NCBI GenBank assembly: GCA_949291545.1
Contig: CASEWB010000007.1
Location: 62,001 to 126,000 of the forward strand
DNA length: 64,000 nt
Source: an uncultured bacterium
GTDB taxonomy: Bacteria; Elusimicrobiota; Elusimicrobia; Elusimicrobiales; Elusimicrobiaceae
Direction of reading: 5' to 3'
Made by a program: the position numbers and the translations under genes. The notes beneath the pieces were generated by a model, which saw only the letters and a program-made list of their open reading frames with translations, did no database searches and was not told where the DNA came from. Positions 24,883 through 33,382 of the stretch are shown piece by piece (positions within the stretch are counted from its first letter, which is position 1; each line of letters begins with the position of its first letter).

Positions 24883-24917
24883 AACCGCCGGAGCCATTGC
24901 TCCGGCGGTTTTTTTAT
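24883..24917 (+). terminator. Terminator of the histone-like gene
   Basis: AACCGCCGGAG/CTCCGGCGGTT stem followed by seven T. Confidence 0.9.
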
Positions 24918-24964
24918 GCCCAAATAATTCCGGGAGGAATTTTGGGGCACATTTATTGTATAAA

Positions 24965-25110
24965 AAGTGTATTGGGTGGAATCCTGTTCTAAGCCGAGAG
25001 TACCTGCCTCCGGCAAGGGGCCGCGGCCAGAAAGGCCGTTACGCAAGGGCGCGACGTATCTAAAACAATGTGGCTCCACTAATCGTGTTGACGGGTGTAA
25101 AAAGGGGAGG
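24965..25110 (+). other. Possible structured RNA upstream of the pilin gene
   Basis: No gene is supported here. The segment contains pairings suggestive of an RNA: outer arms ATTGGGTGGA / TCCACTAAT, an inner hairpin CGGCC-AGAAA-GGCCG and a GC-rich stem nearby. A -10-like TATAAA precedes it. It could be a pilin leader or a small RNA. It does not show the cores of SRP RNA, tmRNA or RNase P. Confidence 0.2.
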
Positions 25111-25158
25111 CCAGGCTTTGGCCCTTGACGCGTTTTTTTTTTTTGATAAATTTTGGCT

Positions 25159-25668
25159 ATGAACAAAATTTATCAAAAGACCCTCTCAGCGAGAAAAAAC
25201 GCCGGATTTACGCTAATAGAGTTGTTAGTAGTGGTTTTAATTATTGGCGTTTTGGCAGCGGTGGCGCTTCCACAATACCAGTTGGCGGTAGACAAAGCCC
25301 GTTTTAGGGAAATACAAACGATAACGGCAAAACTAAAGGATATGATAGAGCTGTATTATGTAGCCAACGGCTCCTATCCTAAATATTGGGCGGATTTGGA
25401 TATAGAAATTCCTGGATGTACGGAGACGGGTTCCGCATGGTATGATTTAATTTGCCCCAATATGCGCATTGATTTGAATGGTTCTAATTTCAACAGCTGG
25501 AATTCCAATACGCGGGATAGTAGTGATTTCCATTATTATTACTATTTTTTGTATGCTGGCAATGGTACGGAAAGTGCAGGTAAATTTTTATGTTTAGGCA
25601 TGAATACCCGCGGGAAAAAATTGTGCAAAAGCCTTTGTGGTAATGGAAGCTGTTATATGAACGAATAA
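25159..25668 (+). CDS. Type IV pilin-like protein
   Basis: 169 residues from ATG 25159. Basic leader ending in ARKNAG, then FTLIELLVVVLIIGVLAAVA: prepilin peptidase would cut after Gly and methylate Phe; Glu5 of the mature protein is present. The globular part has four to five Cys near the end (CLGMNTRGKKLCKSLCGNGS) likely in disulfides. Upstream are TTGACG and GATAAATT boxes around a 14-T run. PilT at 44386 is the matching retraction motor. Elusimicrobia carry many pilins of this type, so this may be a minor or pseudopilin. The gene is followed by a terminator. Confidence 0.9.
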   Translation: MNKIYQKTLSARKNAGFTLIELLVVVLIIGVLAAVALPQYQLAVDKARFREIQTITAKLKDMIELYYVANGSYPKYWADLDIEIPGCTETGSAWYDLICPNMRIDLNGSNFNSWNSNTRDSSDFHYYYYFLYAGNGTESAGKFLCLGMNTRGKKLCKSLCGNGSCYMNE

Positions 25669-25700
25669 AATCCGGCGTGCGAATGGCGCGCCGGATTTTT
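25667..25700 (+). terminator. Terminator of the pilin gene
   Basis: AATCCGGCG/CGCCGGATT-type stem followed by a T run; the A run upstream also lets it end the minus-strand transcript from 25720. Confidence 0.85.
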
Positions 25701-25719
25701 TCACCGTCAGTAAATCAAG

Positions 25720-26535
25720 TTATTTGATTTTATAGAACTTAGCAATTACGTCCCACGCTTCTTCGGCCGTTTCCACTACGGTGCAGGACTCGGCTTCTTC
25801 CGGCGAGATAACGCCGTAAGACGCCAGACCCGGAATATTGACTACTTTATTCCAAAATTCTTTGCCTACCAGCACTATCGGGATATCTTCTTTTTTACCG
25901 GTTTTGACGAGTGTTAAAATTTCGAACAGTTCGTCAAACGTGCCGAACCCACCCGGGAATACCACAAACGCACGCGAGCGCATTACCAAGTGCAGTTTGC
26001 GAATCGCAAAATAGTGGAATAAAAAGGCCAGGTTTTTCGTAATGTACGGGTTAGGCCGTTGTTCGTGCGGCAGGGTGATGTTCATACCAATGCTGCGGCC
26101 GCCGTTTTCAAACGCGCCGCGGTTGGCGGCTTCCATCAGGCCGGGGCCTCCGCCGGTAACGACGGCAAAGCGGTCTCCTGCGTGTTTGACTACCAGCTTG
26201 GCAAAGCGGCGGGCTTCTTCGTAATATTTGGATAACTTGGCCAGGCCTTCAGCTTCGTACAGGCGGTTTTTGAGGTTTTGGTCCGACGGTTTTTTGGACA
26301 AAGCTTCTTTGGCCGCTTTTACTTTTTGTTGGGATTCTTTATCTTCCCGTACGCGGGCACTGCCAAAGCAGACGATGGTATCGGTTACGTTGAAGTGCTG
26401 TAAATAAATTTCCGGCTTCATTACTTCCAGTTCCATACGGACCGGACGCATAACATCTTTTTTCAGCAGGTTGATGTCTTCGTACGCTTTGATGTAGGAA
26501 TCTTCGTGTTCAATGGCGTCTTGTTCTTTGGTCAT
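25720..26535 (-). CDS. LOG-family protein (TIGR00730-type nucleotide phosphoribohydrolase)
   Basis: 271 residues. Rossmann-type core with VVTGGGPGLMEAANRGA and the PGGFGTFDELFEI motif that marks the LOG family. Members release adenine or other bases from nucleoside monophosphates. The N-terminal 60 residues are a charged extension. It is 7 nt downstream of dxs on the minus strand and probably co-transcribed with it. Confidence 0.88.
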   Translation of the reverse strand: MTKEQDAIEHEDSYIKAYEDINLLKKDVMRPVRMELEVMKPEIYLQHFNVTDTIVCFGSARVREDKESQQKVKAAKEALSKKPSDQNLKNRLYEAEGLAKLSKYYEEARRFAKLVVKHAGDRFAVVTGGGPGLMEAANRGAFENGGRSIGMNITLPHEQRPNPYITKNLAFLFHYFAIRKLHLVMRSRAFVVFPGGFGTFDELFEILTLVKTGKKEDIPIVLVGKEFWNKVVNIPGLASYGVISPEEAESCTVVETAEEAWDVIAKFYKIK

Positions 26536-26542
26536 ATGTGCC

Positions 26543-28399
26543 TCACTTTTTGTTCCATTTTAAAATATGCTCCGTCATCTGCTCGGCATTAAGCCCCAGT
26601 TGATCATACAACTTAGCTACTTTGCCGTGTTCTACAAATTCATCTCCAATACCCAGGCGCAGCAGTTTAAAATCTGCCTGTTTATCGGCCAGGTATTCGG
26701 CTACGGCGGAACCAAAACCGCCGGCGAGCATATTGTCTTCCACCGTTACCAACCGGCGGGATAACTTTAATGCTTCCTCTATCAGTTGGGTATCCAGCGG
26801 GTGGACAAACCGCATATTAATTACGCCGCAGTCCACGCCTTTTTCGGCCAAAGCCTGGGCGGCTTGCATAGCCGGGTGAACCCGGTTGCCGATGGCCAAA
26901 ATATTGATGTTTTTGCCTTTTTTAAGCCACACGCCTTTGCCAATTTCCAAACGTTTAGGCTTAGCGTCCATTTCCACATTAAACCCGGCCCCGCGCGGAT
27001 AGCGCAACACAAACGGCGCATGGGAATCGAAAGCGGTTTTGAGCATATGTTGCAGTTCGTTTTCGTCTGCCGGAGCGGCTACAATCAAATTAGGAATATC
27101 GCGCAGGAAGCTCAAGTCAAACACTCCATGGTGGGTGGGGCCGTCTTCTCCCACCAGGCCGGCGCGGTCCAATGCAAACACAACGGGCAGGTTTTGCAGG
27201 GCGATATCGTGCAAAATTTGGTCGTAACAGCGCTGGGCAAAAGTGGAATACAGCGCTACAATGGGTTTGGAACCTCCAGCCGCCAAACCAGCTGCAAAGG
27301 TGGCGGCGTGTTCTTCGGCAATGCCGACGTCGAAATAACGGGAAGGAAATTTATCGCGGAACGCGTCCAGGCCGGTTCCTTCCGGCATGGCGGCGGTGAT
27401 GGCGGTGATGGCGGGATCTTTTTCGGCCAGTTTGACCAGCGCGTCCGAAAACGCCTGCGTAAACGTGACACAGTTGGATTTGCCAATCGTATCGCCGGTT
27501 TCCACGTCAAACACGCCCACGCCGTGGAATTTGGTCGGTTTTTCTTCGGCGGGTTTATAGCCTTTGCCTTTTTTGGTTACCACATGCAGCATCACGGGGC
27601 CTTTTACGTCTTTGAGGCTTTCCAACACTTCCAACATGGCGTTGATGTCATTCCCGTTAACAGGGCCAAAATAGCGGAAACCCATTTCTTCAAACAGGGT
27701 GCCTGGAAACAGAATGGAGCGCGCCCGTTTGGCCAGTTTAGCGGCGTTGTTGCCAAACTCGTCAAAGCGTTTTAAAAAGTTGGAGGCTTTTTCTTCGGCC
27801 AGTTGGACGTATTTGGTCGTCAGCAGTTTGGTAAGCGCCCGGCCCAGCGCGCCGACGCGTTGGGAAATGAACATCTGGTTGTCGTTTAAAATAACCAGCA
27901 AATCCGTACGCAACAGCCCGGCATTTTGCATGGCTTCGTAGGCCATACCGCCGGTCAGGCAGCCGTCGCCCACTACCGCGATAACTTTAGATTTTTCTTT
28001 CTTTTGGTCGCGTGCAATGGCCATACCCAGTGCGGCCGAAATAGCGGTGGAAGCATGCCCCACGCCAAACGTATCGTACGGGCTTTCGGGGCGTTTGGGA
28101 AACCCGCTGATGCCGTGATGGGTGCGAATGGTGGCAAATTCTTTTTGGCGGCCGGTAAGCAATTTGTGCGCGTAGGCTTGGTGGCCGGTATCAAACACAA
28201 TTTTATCTTCCGGCGTATTGAACACATAGTGCAAGGCAGTGATAATTTCCACCGCGCCCAAACTAGAGCCCAAATGCCCGCCGTTTTTGCTGGCGGTTTC
28301 TATAATAACGGAGCGCAGCTCCTCGCACAGGGTGGGGAGCAGCTCCTTTTTGATAAGACGTAAATCTTTTGGGCTCTGAATACTGGGAAGCACTTTCAT
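26543..28399 (-). CDS. dxs: 1-deoxy-D-xylulose-5-phosphate synthase
   Basis: 618 residues from ATG 28399 (a TTG two codons up is less likely). TPP-binding motif GDGCLTGGMAYEAMQNAG with a later LNDNQM, the catalytic HxxxH region (FDTGHQAYAHK), pyrimidine-domain DRAGLVGEDGPTHHG and C-terminal transketolase domain. It condenses pyruvate and glyceraldehyde 3-phosphate, the first step of the MEP isoprenoid pathway. It follows ispA by 13 nt: an isoprenoid operon. Confidence 0.96.
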   Translation of the reverse strand: MKVLPSIQSPKDLRLIKKELLPTLCEELRSVIIETASKNGGHLGSSLGAVEIITALHYVFNTPEDKIVFDTGHQAYAHKLLTGRQKEFATIRTHHGISGFPKRPESPYDTFGVGHASTAISAALGMAIARDQKKEKSKVIAVVGDGCLTGGMAYEAMQNAGLLRTDLLVILNDNQMFISQRVGALGRALTKLLTTKYVQLAEEKASNFLKRFDEFGNNAAKLAKRARSILFPGTLFEEMGFRYFGPVNGNDINAMLEVLESLKDVKGPVMLHVVTKKGKGYKPAEEKPTKFHGVGVFDVETGDTIGKSNCVTFTQAFSDALVKLAEKDPAITAITAAMPEGTGLDAFRDKFPSRYFDVGIAEEHAATFAAGLAAGGSKPIVALYSTFAQRCYDQILHDIALQNLPVVFALDRAGLVGEDGPTHHGVFDLSFLRDIPNLIVAAPADENELQHMLKTAFDSHAPFVLRYPRGAGFNVEMDAKPKRLEIGKGVWLKKGKNINILAIGNRVHPAMQAAQALAEKGVDCGVINMRFVHPLDTQLIEEALKLSRRLVTVEDNMLAGGFGSAVAEYLADKQADFKLLRLGIGDEFVEHGKVAKLYDQLGLNAEQMTEHILKWNKK

Positions 28400-28412
28400 A
28401 GACAATCCTTAA

Positions 28413-29423
28413 TTAATAAGTTCTGGTTTTGAAAAACTCGGCCATTTCGTACAGGGGGCGCAGGTTTTTCTTCTTGACGTTTTTGAGCGCGTCCAACGCT
28501 TTTTGGGCATTGGCAATGAGCAGCTGAGCGTGTTTGCGGCTGCCTTCCAACCCGTACAGGCTTACGAAGGTAAGTTTTCCGTTTTCTTGGTCGCTGTTGG
28601 ATTTGCCCAATTGTTTGGCTGTGGCGGTAACGTCCAAAATATCGTCCACAATTTGGAACACCAAACCAATGCAGTTGGCGTATTTATTAATCAGCGTTAA
28701 ATCTTTGCCTTTGGCTCCGGCCAACAGGGCGCCCGATTCCACACTGCCGCGGATTAACGCGCCGGTTTTGTTGGCGTGGATATAGTTCAGAATGGTTTCC
28801 GGCGTGGTTTCCTTGACGGAGGACGGCAGCATAAAGTAGTGCAGCGTTTTGTCGGCCAGCGGTTTGGACTGCTGGCGCAGTTTGTCGGCGCGGAGGCTGT
28901 GGGCGTCGCTTCTGCCCATACCTTCGGCGTATACGTCGGCCACTTGGCCGCCCACCATGCCGCTGGCGCCGGCACAGTTGGCAAAATTTAAAAGCGCGTT
29001 GAGCGTGTTTTCCGGCCCGATGGCTTTTACTTTTCCGTTTTGGGCAAACACTTCAAACACATAGGTCAGCAGCGCGTCGCCCGCCAGGAGGGCCAGGTCT
29101 TCCCCAAAAATTTTGTGGTTGGTGGGTTTGCCGCGGCGCAGGGAATCGTTATCCATACAGGGCAAATCGTCGTGAATAAGGGAATAAGTATGCAGCATTT
29201 CTACGGCGCAGGCGGCGGGCATAACATCCGTCGCTTTTTTGCCGAAGGCTTCCGCCGTGGCCATCAGCAAAATAGGGCGCACGCGTTTGCCGCCGGCTTG
29301 GAGGGAATAGTCCATCGCGTCGGTGAGAATTTTAGGGGCATTGTTAATTTTGGAAATGTACTTAGACAGATTCTTTTCAACCAGTTTGGCGCGTTCTTTT
29401 AGATATACGTCAAATGTGTTCAT
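28413..29423 (-). CDS. ispA: Polyprenyl (farnesyl/geranylgeranyl) diphosphate synthase
   Basis: 336 residues, all-helical prenyltransferase fold: GGKRVRPIL, first Asp-rich motif HDDLPCMDND, second QIVDDILDVTA. Chain length is not certain from sequence; small residues before the first motif (HTYSLIHDD) fit C15-C20 products. First gene of the ispA-dxs unit; ribosome site CGAGGAT before ATG. Confidence 0.92.
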   Translation of the reverse strand: MNTFDVYLKERAKLVEKNLSKYISKINNAPKILTDAMDYSLQAGGKRVRPILLMATAEAFGKKATDVMPAACAVEMLHTYSLIHDDLPCMDNDSLRRGKPTNHKIFGEDLALLAGDALLTYVFEVFAQNGKVKAIGPENTLNALLNFANCAGASGMVGGQVADVYAEGMGRSDAHSLRADKLRQQSKPLADKTLHYFMLPSSVKETTPETILNYIHANKTGALIRGSVESGALLAGAKGKDLTLINKYANCIGLVFQIVDDILDVTATAKQLGKSNSDQENGKLTFVSLYGLEGSRKHAQLLIANAQKALDALKNVKKKNLRPLYEMAEFFKTRTY

Positions 29424-29479
29424 ATCAGGTATCCTCGTTTGTACAGTCTTTCCTTTATTATACCTTATTGGGGGGCATA

Positions 29480-29506
29480 AAAAGGCCCCGCCGTTCAGCG
29501 GGGCTT
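29480..29506 (-). terminator. Terminator of the secreted-protein gene
   Basis: GCCCCGC/GCGGGGC stem with T run on the minus strand, just beyond the stop at 29511. Confidence 0.85.
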
Positions 29507-29510
29507 GACA

Positions 29511-30554
29511 TTAATGATTGTTTTTTAAGAGTTGCATCACGCGGTCGGAAGTGGCGGCTTTTTGTTTTATAATGGGGTCCCAGTAGTTAACCCATTCCCC
29601 GTAAAGGCTAAATTGGTTAATCCACTTTTTCCATAATATGTTCGCCTGGGAAAAGTCAGCTTCGTCGTCGGGATAATATTGGGTGATAAATTGGCGGATA
29701 TCCTTATTGGTCCAACCCCAAGAGCGCAGCAGATTGCTGCCGGGAGAATTCAGTTTTTCCTGCAGCGCATAGGCACTATTGACGGCGGAGGCATCCAATT
29801 GCAAAATTTTGGATACAGTCTGGCTGGTGAAAGGGAATTTCTCTTGGCCGTGGGCCCAGGCAAGAATTTTGCTGTAGTATTTTGCAATTTGCGCGTCATC
29901 AGAAGCGATGGTTTGGATGATGTTCCGGGTTCCAGCGGTATAGCGGAACACCTTTAAGCCAAAGGGCGAAACCCCGGTATAGACGTCAAACAAAAAGGGC
30001 GCGACTTCATGCAGAGGCGAAAACGTAGAAGACTGCAGTTTAGGCGTTTTTTGAGTAAAGGCGGATTTAAATTTCTGCCATTCTTTCAAAGAATGTTCCA
30101 TGCGCACTTCTCTTTGCAGCAAATCCTTGCGTACGCTGTCTGCGGAAATTTGTTGCAGAACGTCGGAGTCTCGTTTCATTTCTTTATACGGTCCGGTCTG
30201 TACAATTTTCATGGAATCAATTAATTTAGACCAGAAATTAGTAATGGTAGGCACCAGTCCATAGTCTTTGTGATACAAGCGAAAGGAAGCCGCATCCAAT
30301 AAGGGATATACTTCCACTTGGTGCTTGACGACCCGTTCGGTAAAAAGGCGGTCCACCTTGGCAGCGGTTTTCAAAGCCTCCGTGCGCCATTGGGGGGAAA
30401 GTTTGGGTTTAATAAGCCCCTTAGTTATAGGGGTTTTAACGGAATTTTCCGTCACTGCTTTGAGAATCGCTGGCAAACCTCTCTTTTGGGCAAAAGAGGG
30501 GGACGCAAACAAAATGCTAAACATCAATATCAGGTAAATGCATTTGTGATACAC
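29511..30554 (-). CDS. Secreted protein of unknown function
   Basis: 347 residues from a GTG at 30554, needed to give a full signal peptide (IYLILMFSILFASPSFAQ). The mature part is mostly helical and aromatic-rich (WRTEALKTAAKVDRLF, LLRSWGWTNKDIRQFITQYY), with no Cys in the mature chain and no known motif. It does not share the YRG core of the ART-like proteins but has the same promoter element, so it may belong to the same regulon. Confidence 0.7.
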   Translation of the reverse strand: MYHKCIYLILMFSILFASPSFAQKRGLPAILKAVTENSVKTPITKGLIKPKLSPQWRTEALKTAAKVDRLFTERVVKHQVEVYPLLDAASFRLYHKDYGLVPTITNFWSKLIDSMKIVQTGPYKEMKRDSDVLQQISADSVRKDLLQREVRMEHSLKEWQKFKSAFTQKTPKLQSSTFSPLHEVAPFLFDVYTGVSPFGLKVFRYTAGTRNIIQTIASDDAQIAKYYSKILAWAHGQEKFPFTSQTVSKILQLDASAVNSAYALQEKLNSPGSNLLRSWGWTNKDIRQFITQYYPDDEADFSQANILWKKWINQFSLYGEWVNYWDPIIKQKAATSDRVMQLLKNNH

Positions 30555-30585
30555 TATAAGACTCTTTGGTTTAGTATATACACAT

Positions 30586-30629
30586 ATTGTAAATCCTTCA
30601 TTTTGCCGCTACAAGGGTCCTAAGACCTA
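30586..30629 (-). promoter_or_regulatory. Promoter with GGTC-CTAA-GACC element
   Basis: Minus-strand TAGGTCTTAGGACC (30616-30629), 24 nt, then TACAAT (30586-30591). Third case of the same arrangement. Confidence 0.5.
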
Positions 30630-30702
30630 TATGAATAAGACTAAAAGACCCAGAGCACAGGATAGGCCGGGCCTAGAAACGAAAAGCTAAACGGTTTTTA
30701 TA

Positions 30703-30708
30703 TATAAT
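30703..30708 (+). promoter_or_regulatory. -10 box of leaderless hydF
   Basis: TATAAT, 6 nt (TTTACT), ATG. No Shine-Dalgarno sequence. Confidence 0.6.
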
Positions 30709-30714
30709 TTTACT

Positions 30715-31893
30715 ATGGTAAAACTAAACCGGCCGCATATCGGCATTTTTGGAAAGATGAACGTGGGCAAAAGCTCACTGATTAATGTCTTGACGGGTCA
30801 AGACGTATCCGTAGTGGCGGACCAGCCCGGTACCACCACGGACCCTGTCAAAAAAATTATTGAAATTTTAGGGGTGGGCCCCGTAACGATATTGGATACC
30901 CCCGGCATTGACGATACCTCCGCCCTGGGTTCCCAGCGGGTGGAACGCACTAACGAAGCGCTGGACCAGGTGGACTTGGCTATTTTGGTTTTCTCCGGGC
31001 AGTTCGATTCATACGACCAAACGCTGATGGAAACCTGTGTGGCGCGCAAAGTGCCGTTTTTCTTTGTACACAACAAAAGTGACTTGCAAAAACTGAACGT
31101 GGAAATAAAAGGCGCGGACGTGGTGGATTTTTCCTGCAAAACGCCGTCTTTGCTGCCGCGTTTGTTGGATATGATAAAAAAGCACCTGCCCAAAAGTTCC
31201 TATTCCCAAAACGTGATTTTGGACGATTTTGTGCAAGGGGGGGACGAAGTGGTGCTCGTCATTCCCATAGATGCATCAGCCCCGGAAGGCCGCCTGATTT
31301 TGCCCCAGGTGCAAACGATACGCAACCTGTTGGACATTGGGGCGGTGGCGGTTTGTTTGAAAGATACCGAACTGCGCGAATACCTGCAAAGCCATACCCC
31401 CAAATTGGTGGTAACGGATTCCCAGGCTTTTGCGTATGTAGCGTCTGTTGTGCCGCCCACGATTGCCCTGACGAGCTTTAGCATTTTGTTTTCGCGTTTA
31501 AAAGGCGATTTTGACGCTTTCCTGCGCGGCACCCGCGCGATTGACCGCCTGCAGGACGGCGATAGGGTGCTGGTGCTGGAGTCCTGCTCCCACAGCGTCA
31601 ATAAGTGCGACGACATTGGCCGTGTGAAAATTCCAAATTTAATCCGCAAGTATACGGGCAAAAAATTGGAGTTTGACACAGTGGCTAATTTGGATGCTAT
31701 TCCCGCCGACGCCGAAAAATACAAACTGGCTATTCAATGCGGCGGCTGTATGGTGACGCGTACGCAAATTATGCGCCGTTTGGAAATGCTGAAAGAAAAA
31801 AAGGTCCCGCTTTCCAACTATGGCTTGGCCATTGCTTACTGCAACGGTATTTTTGACCGGGTGACGGAGATCTTTCGCAAAAAAGGCATTTAA
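30715..31893 (+). CDS. hydF: [FeFe]-hydrogenase maturation GTPase HydF
   Basis: 392 residues. GTPase domain with P-loop GKMNVGKSSLIN, DTPGID and a NKSD base motif; a dimerisation domain; and a C-terminal cluster domain with the CSH and CGGC ligands of the [4Fe-4S] cluster. HydF is the scaffold on which HydE and HydG build the two-iron subcluster before transfer to HydA. HydG is 8 kb away on the other strand; HydE and the hydrogenase are not in the window. Confidence 0.95.
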   Translation: MVKLNRPHIGIFGKMNVGKSSLINVLTGQDVSVVADQPGTTTDPVKKIIEILGVGPVTILDTPGIDDTSALGSQRVERTNEALDQVDLAILVFSGQFDSYDQTLMETCVARKVPFFFVHNKSDLQKLNVEIKGADVVDFSCKTPSLLPRLLDMIKKHLPKSSYSQNVILDDFVQGGDEVVLVIPIDASAPEGRLILPQVQTIRNLLDIGAVAVCLKDTELREYLQSHTPKLVVTDSQAFAYVASVVPPTIALTSFSILFSRLKGDFDAFLRGTRAIDRLQDGDRVLVLESCSHSVNKCDDIGRVKIPNLIRKYTGKKLEFDTVANLDAIPADAEKYKLAIQCGGCMVTRTQIMRRLEMLKEKKVPLSNYGLAIAYCNGIFDRVTEIFRKKGI

Positions 31894-31912
31894 GCCCCTC
31901 TAAATAAACTTG

Positions 31913-31945
31913 AGCGGGCCGCCCCAATGGGGCGGCCCGCTTTTA
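31913..31945 (+). terminator. Terminator of hydF
   Basis: AGCGGGCCGCCCC/GGGCGGCCCGCT stem followed by TTTTA. The 150 bases after it, up to the fba terminator, contain nothing I can support. Confidence 0.9.
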
Positions 31946-32099
31946 TGTGAGCAAACTCCACCTGCCTGGGTGGCAAAAAACAATCCCTGTGCCGCAAGCG
32001 GTAACAGCCTGGCGAGCGGTTTTACTAGTGTACGGAGCAGCCTCGTGGCGTGGAATATCCGTGCGTTTGGGTGCTACCTGGTGAATTTTAACACCATAA

Positions 32100-32131
32100 A
32101 AAACGCCCCGCTTTGGGCGGGGCGTTTTAGA
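32100..32131. terminator. Terminator of fba (bidirectional)
   Basis: AAAACGCCCCGC/GCGGGGCGTTTT stem; T runs on both strands. Confidence 0.85.
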
Positions 32132-32145
32132 TTGCCAACCAAAAT

Positions 32146-33123
32146 TTATTTGATTCTGCCGGCGGAACCGAATACGTTTTCGTTCTTTTCGGCATACATT
32201 TTGATCAGTTCTTCGCGGGCCGGACCCAAGTATTTGCGCGGGTCAAATTCGGCCGGTTTGGTGGCGAATACTTTGCGGATCGTGGCGGTCATTACGAGGC
32301 GGCCGTCGGAGTCCACATTGATTTTGCACACGGCGGATTTGGCCGCTTTGCGCAGTTGTTCTTCCGGGATACCGGCGGTATCTTCCAATTTGCCGCCGTA
32401 TTCGTTGATTTGTTTGACGGCCCATTGCGGAACGCTGGAAGAACCGTGCAATACAATCGGGAAACCGGGCAAGCGTTTGGAAACTTCTTCCAAAATATCA
32501 AAGCGCAGTTCGGGCAGTTTTTCGCCGGGTTTTACTTTGAATTTGTACGCGCCGTGAGAAGTGCCGATGGAAATGGCCAACGAATCCACGCCGGTGCGTT
32601 TTACGAAATCTTCCACTTGGGCGGGATCGGTGTAGGTGTGGTGTTCGGCGGAAACTTCGTCTTCAATACCGGCCAAAACGCCCAGTTCGCCTTCCACGGT
32701 CACATCGTGCTGGTGGGCATAGTCCACCACTTTTTTGGTGAGAGCGACGTTTTCTTCATACGGCAAGTGGGAGCCGTCAATCATTACGGACGAGAAACCG
32801 TTGTCGATGCAGTCTTTGCACAGTTCAAAAGAATCGCCGTGGTCCAGGTGCAAGCACAGCGGCACCGGCTTGCCGATTTCTTTCATCATTTCCACCGCAC
32901 CGCGGGCCATCCAGCGCAGCAAGGTGGCGTTGGCGTATTGGCGGGCGCCTTTGGAAACCTGCAAAATCACTGGGGAACCGGTCTGCACGCAGGCGGTAAC
33001 GATAGCCTGCAGTTGTTCCATATTGTTGAAGTTGTAAGCCGGAATGGCGTAACCGCCGGCCATAGCGTCTTTGAACATCTGGCGGGTGTTAACCAAACCG
33101 AGGTCTTTGTAAGAAACGGTCAT
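32146..33123 (-). CDS. fba: Class II fructose-bisphosphate aldolase
   Basis: 325 residues from ATG 33123 (AGGAGG site); the frame continues to 33438 without support. Zinc ligands and active site: LHLDHGDS, VEGELG, TSHGAYKF and VLHGSSSVP. Cleaves fructose 1,6-bisphosphate in glycolysis. The upstream 250 bp to the M42 gene hold both divergent promoters. Confidence 0.95.
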   Translation of the reverse strand: MTVSYKDLGLVNTRQMFKDAMAGGYAIPAYNFNNMEQLQAIVTACVQTGSPVILQVSKGARQYANATLLRWMARGAVEMMKEIGKPVPLCLHLDHGDSFELCKDCIDNGFSSVMIDGSHLPYEENVALTKKVVDYAHQHDVTVEGELGVLAGIEDEVSAEHHTYTDPAQVEDFVKRTGVDSLAISIGTSHGAYKFKVKPGEKLPELRFDILEEVSKRLPGFPIVLHGSSSVPQWAVKQINEYGGKLEDTAGIPEEQLRKAAKSAVCKINVDSDGRLVMTATIRKVFATKPAEFDPRKYLGPAREELIKMYAEKNENVFGSAGRIK

Positions 33124-33382
33124 TGAACTGCCTCCTAAAATAAATTCTTTCCTTAACATTTTACAATTTTTTCCAGGGCTGTGGCGTATCTGTTGCATGG
33201 GCTGTGCGCGCAGGGGGCGCGGCGTTTTGGCCGGACGGTGGGGGAAAGTGCGCGGAAGGTTGCAGAGAGGGGCCGCATAGTATAGTCCGCGCGCGCGTCC
33301 GAACATACGACGGAAAAAACTTGCAAAAAAACCCGGTTGTGAGTATAATGTAAATACCTTAACTGTCAAAAAGTGGACTAAA

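Noticed and set aside
24531..25166. 211-codon minus-strand frame opposite the histone-like gene
   Set aside because: Its low-complexity Phe/Ser-rich translation is the mirror of the Lys/Ala repeat on the plus strand; the plus gene has promoter, ribosome site and terminator.
26786..27775. Long plus-strand frame inside dxs
   Set aside because: Shadow of dxs caused by its G+C-rich third positions; no ribosome site, no family resemblance.
31946..32097. Small RNA or gene between hydF and fba terminators
   Set aside because: No promoter, start codon with ribosome site, or convincing fold; the same holds for 18728-18930, 48037-48140 and 61958-62168.
32356..33126. 256-codon plus-strand frame opposite fba
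   Set aside because: Antisense shadow of a highly conserved aldolase gene.
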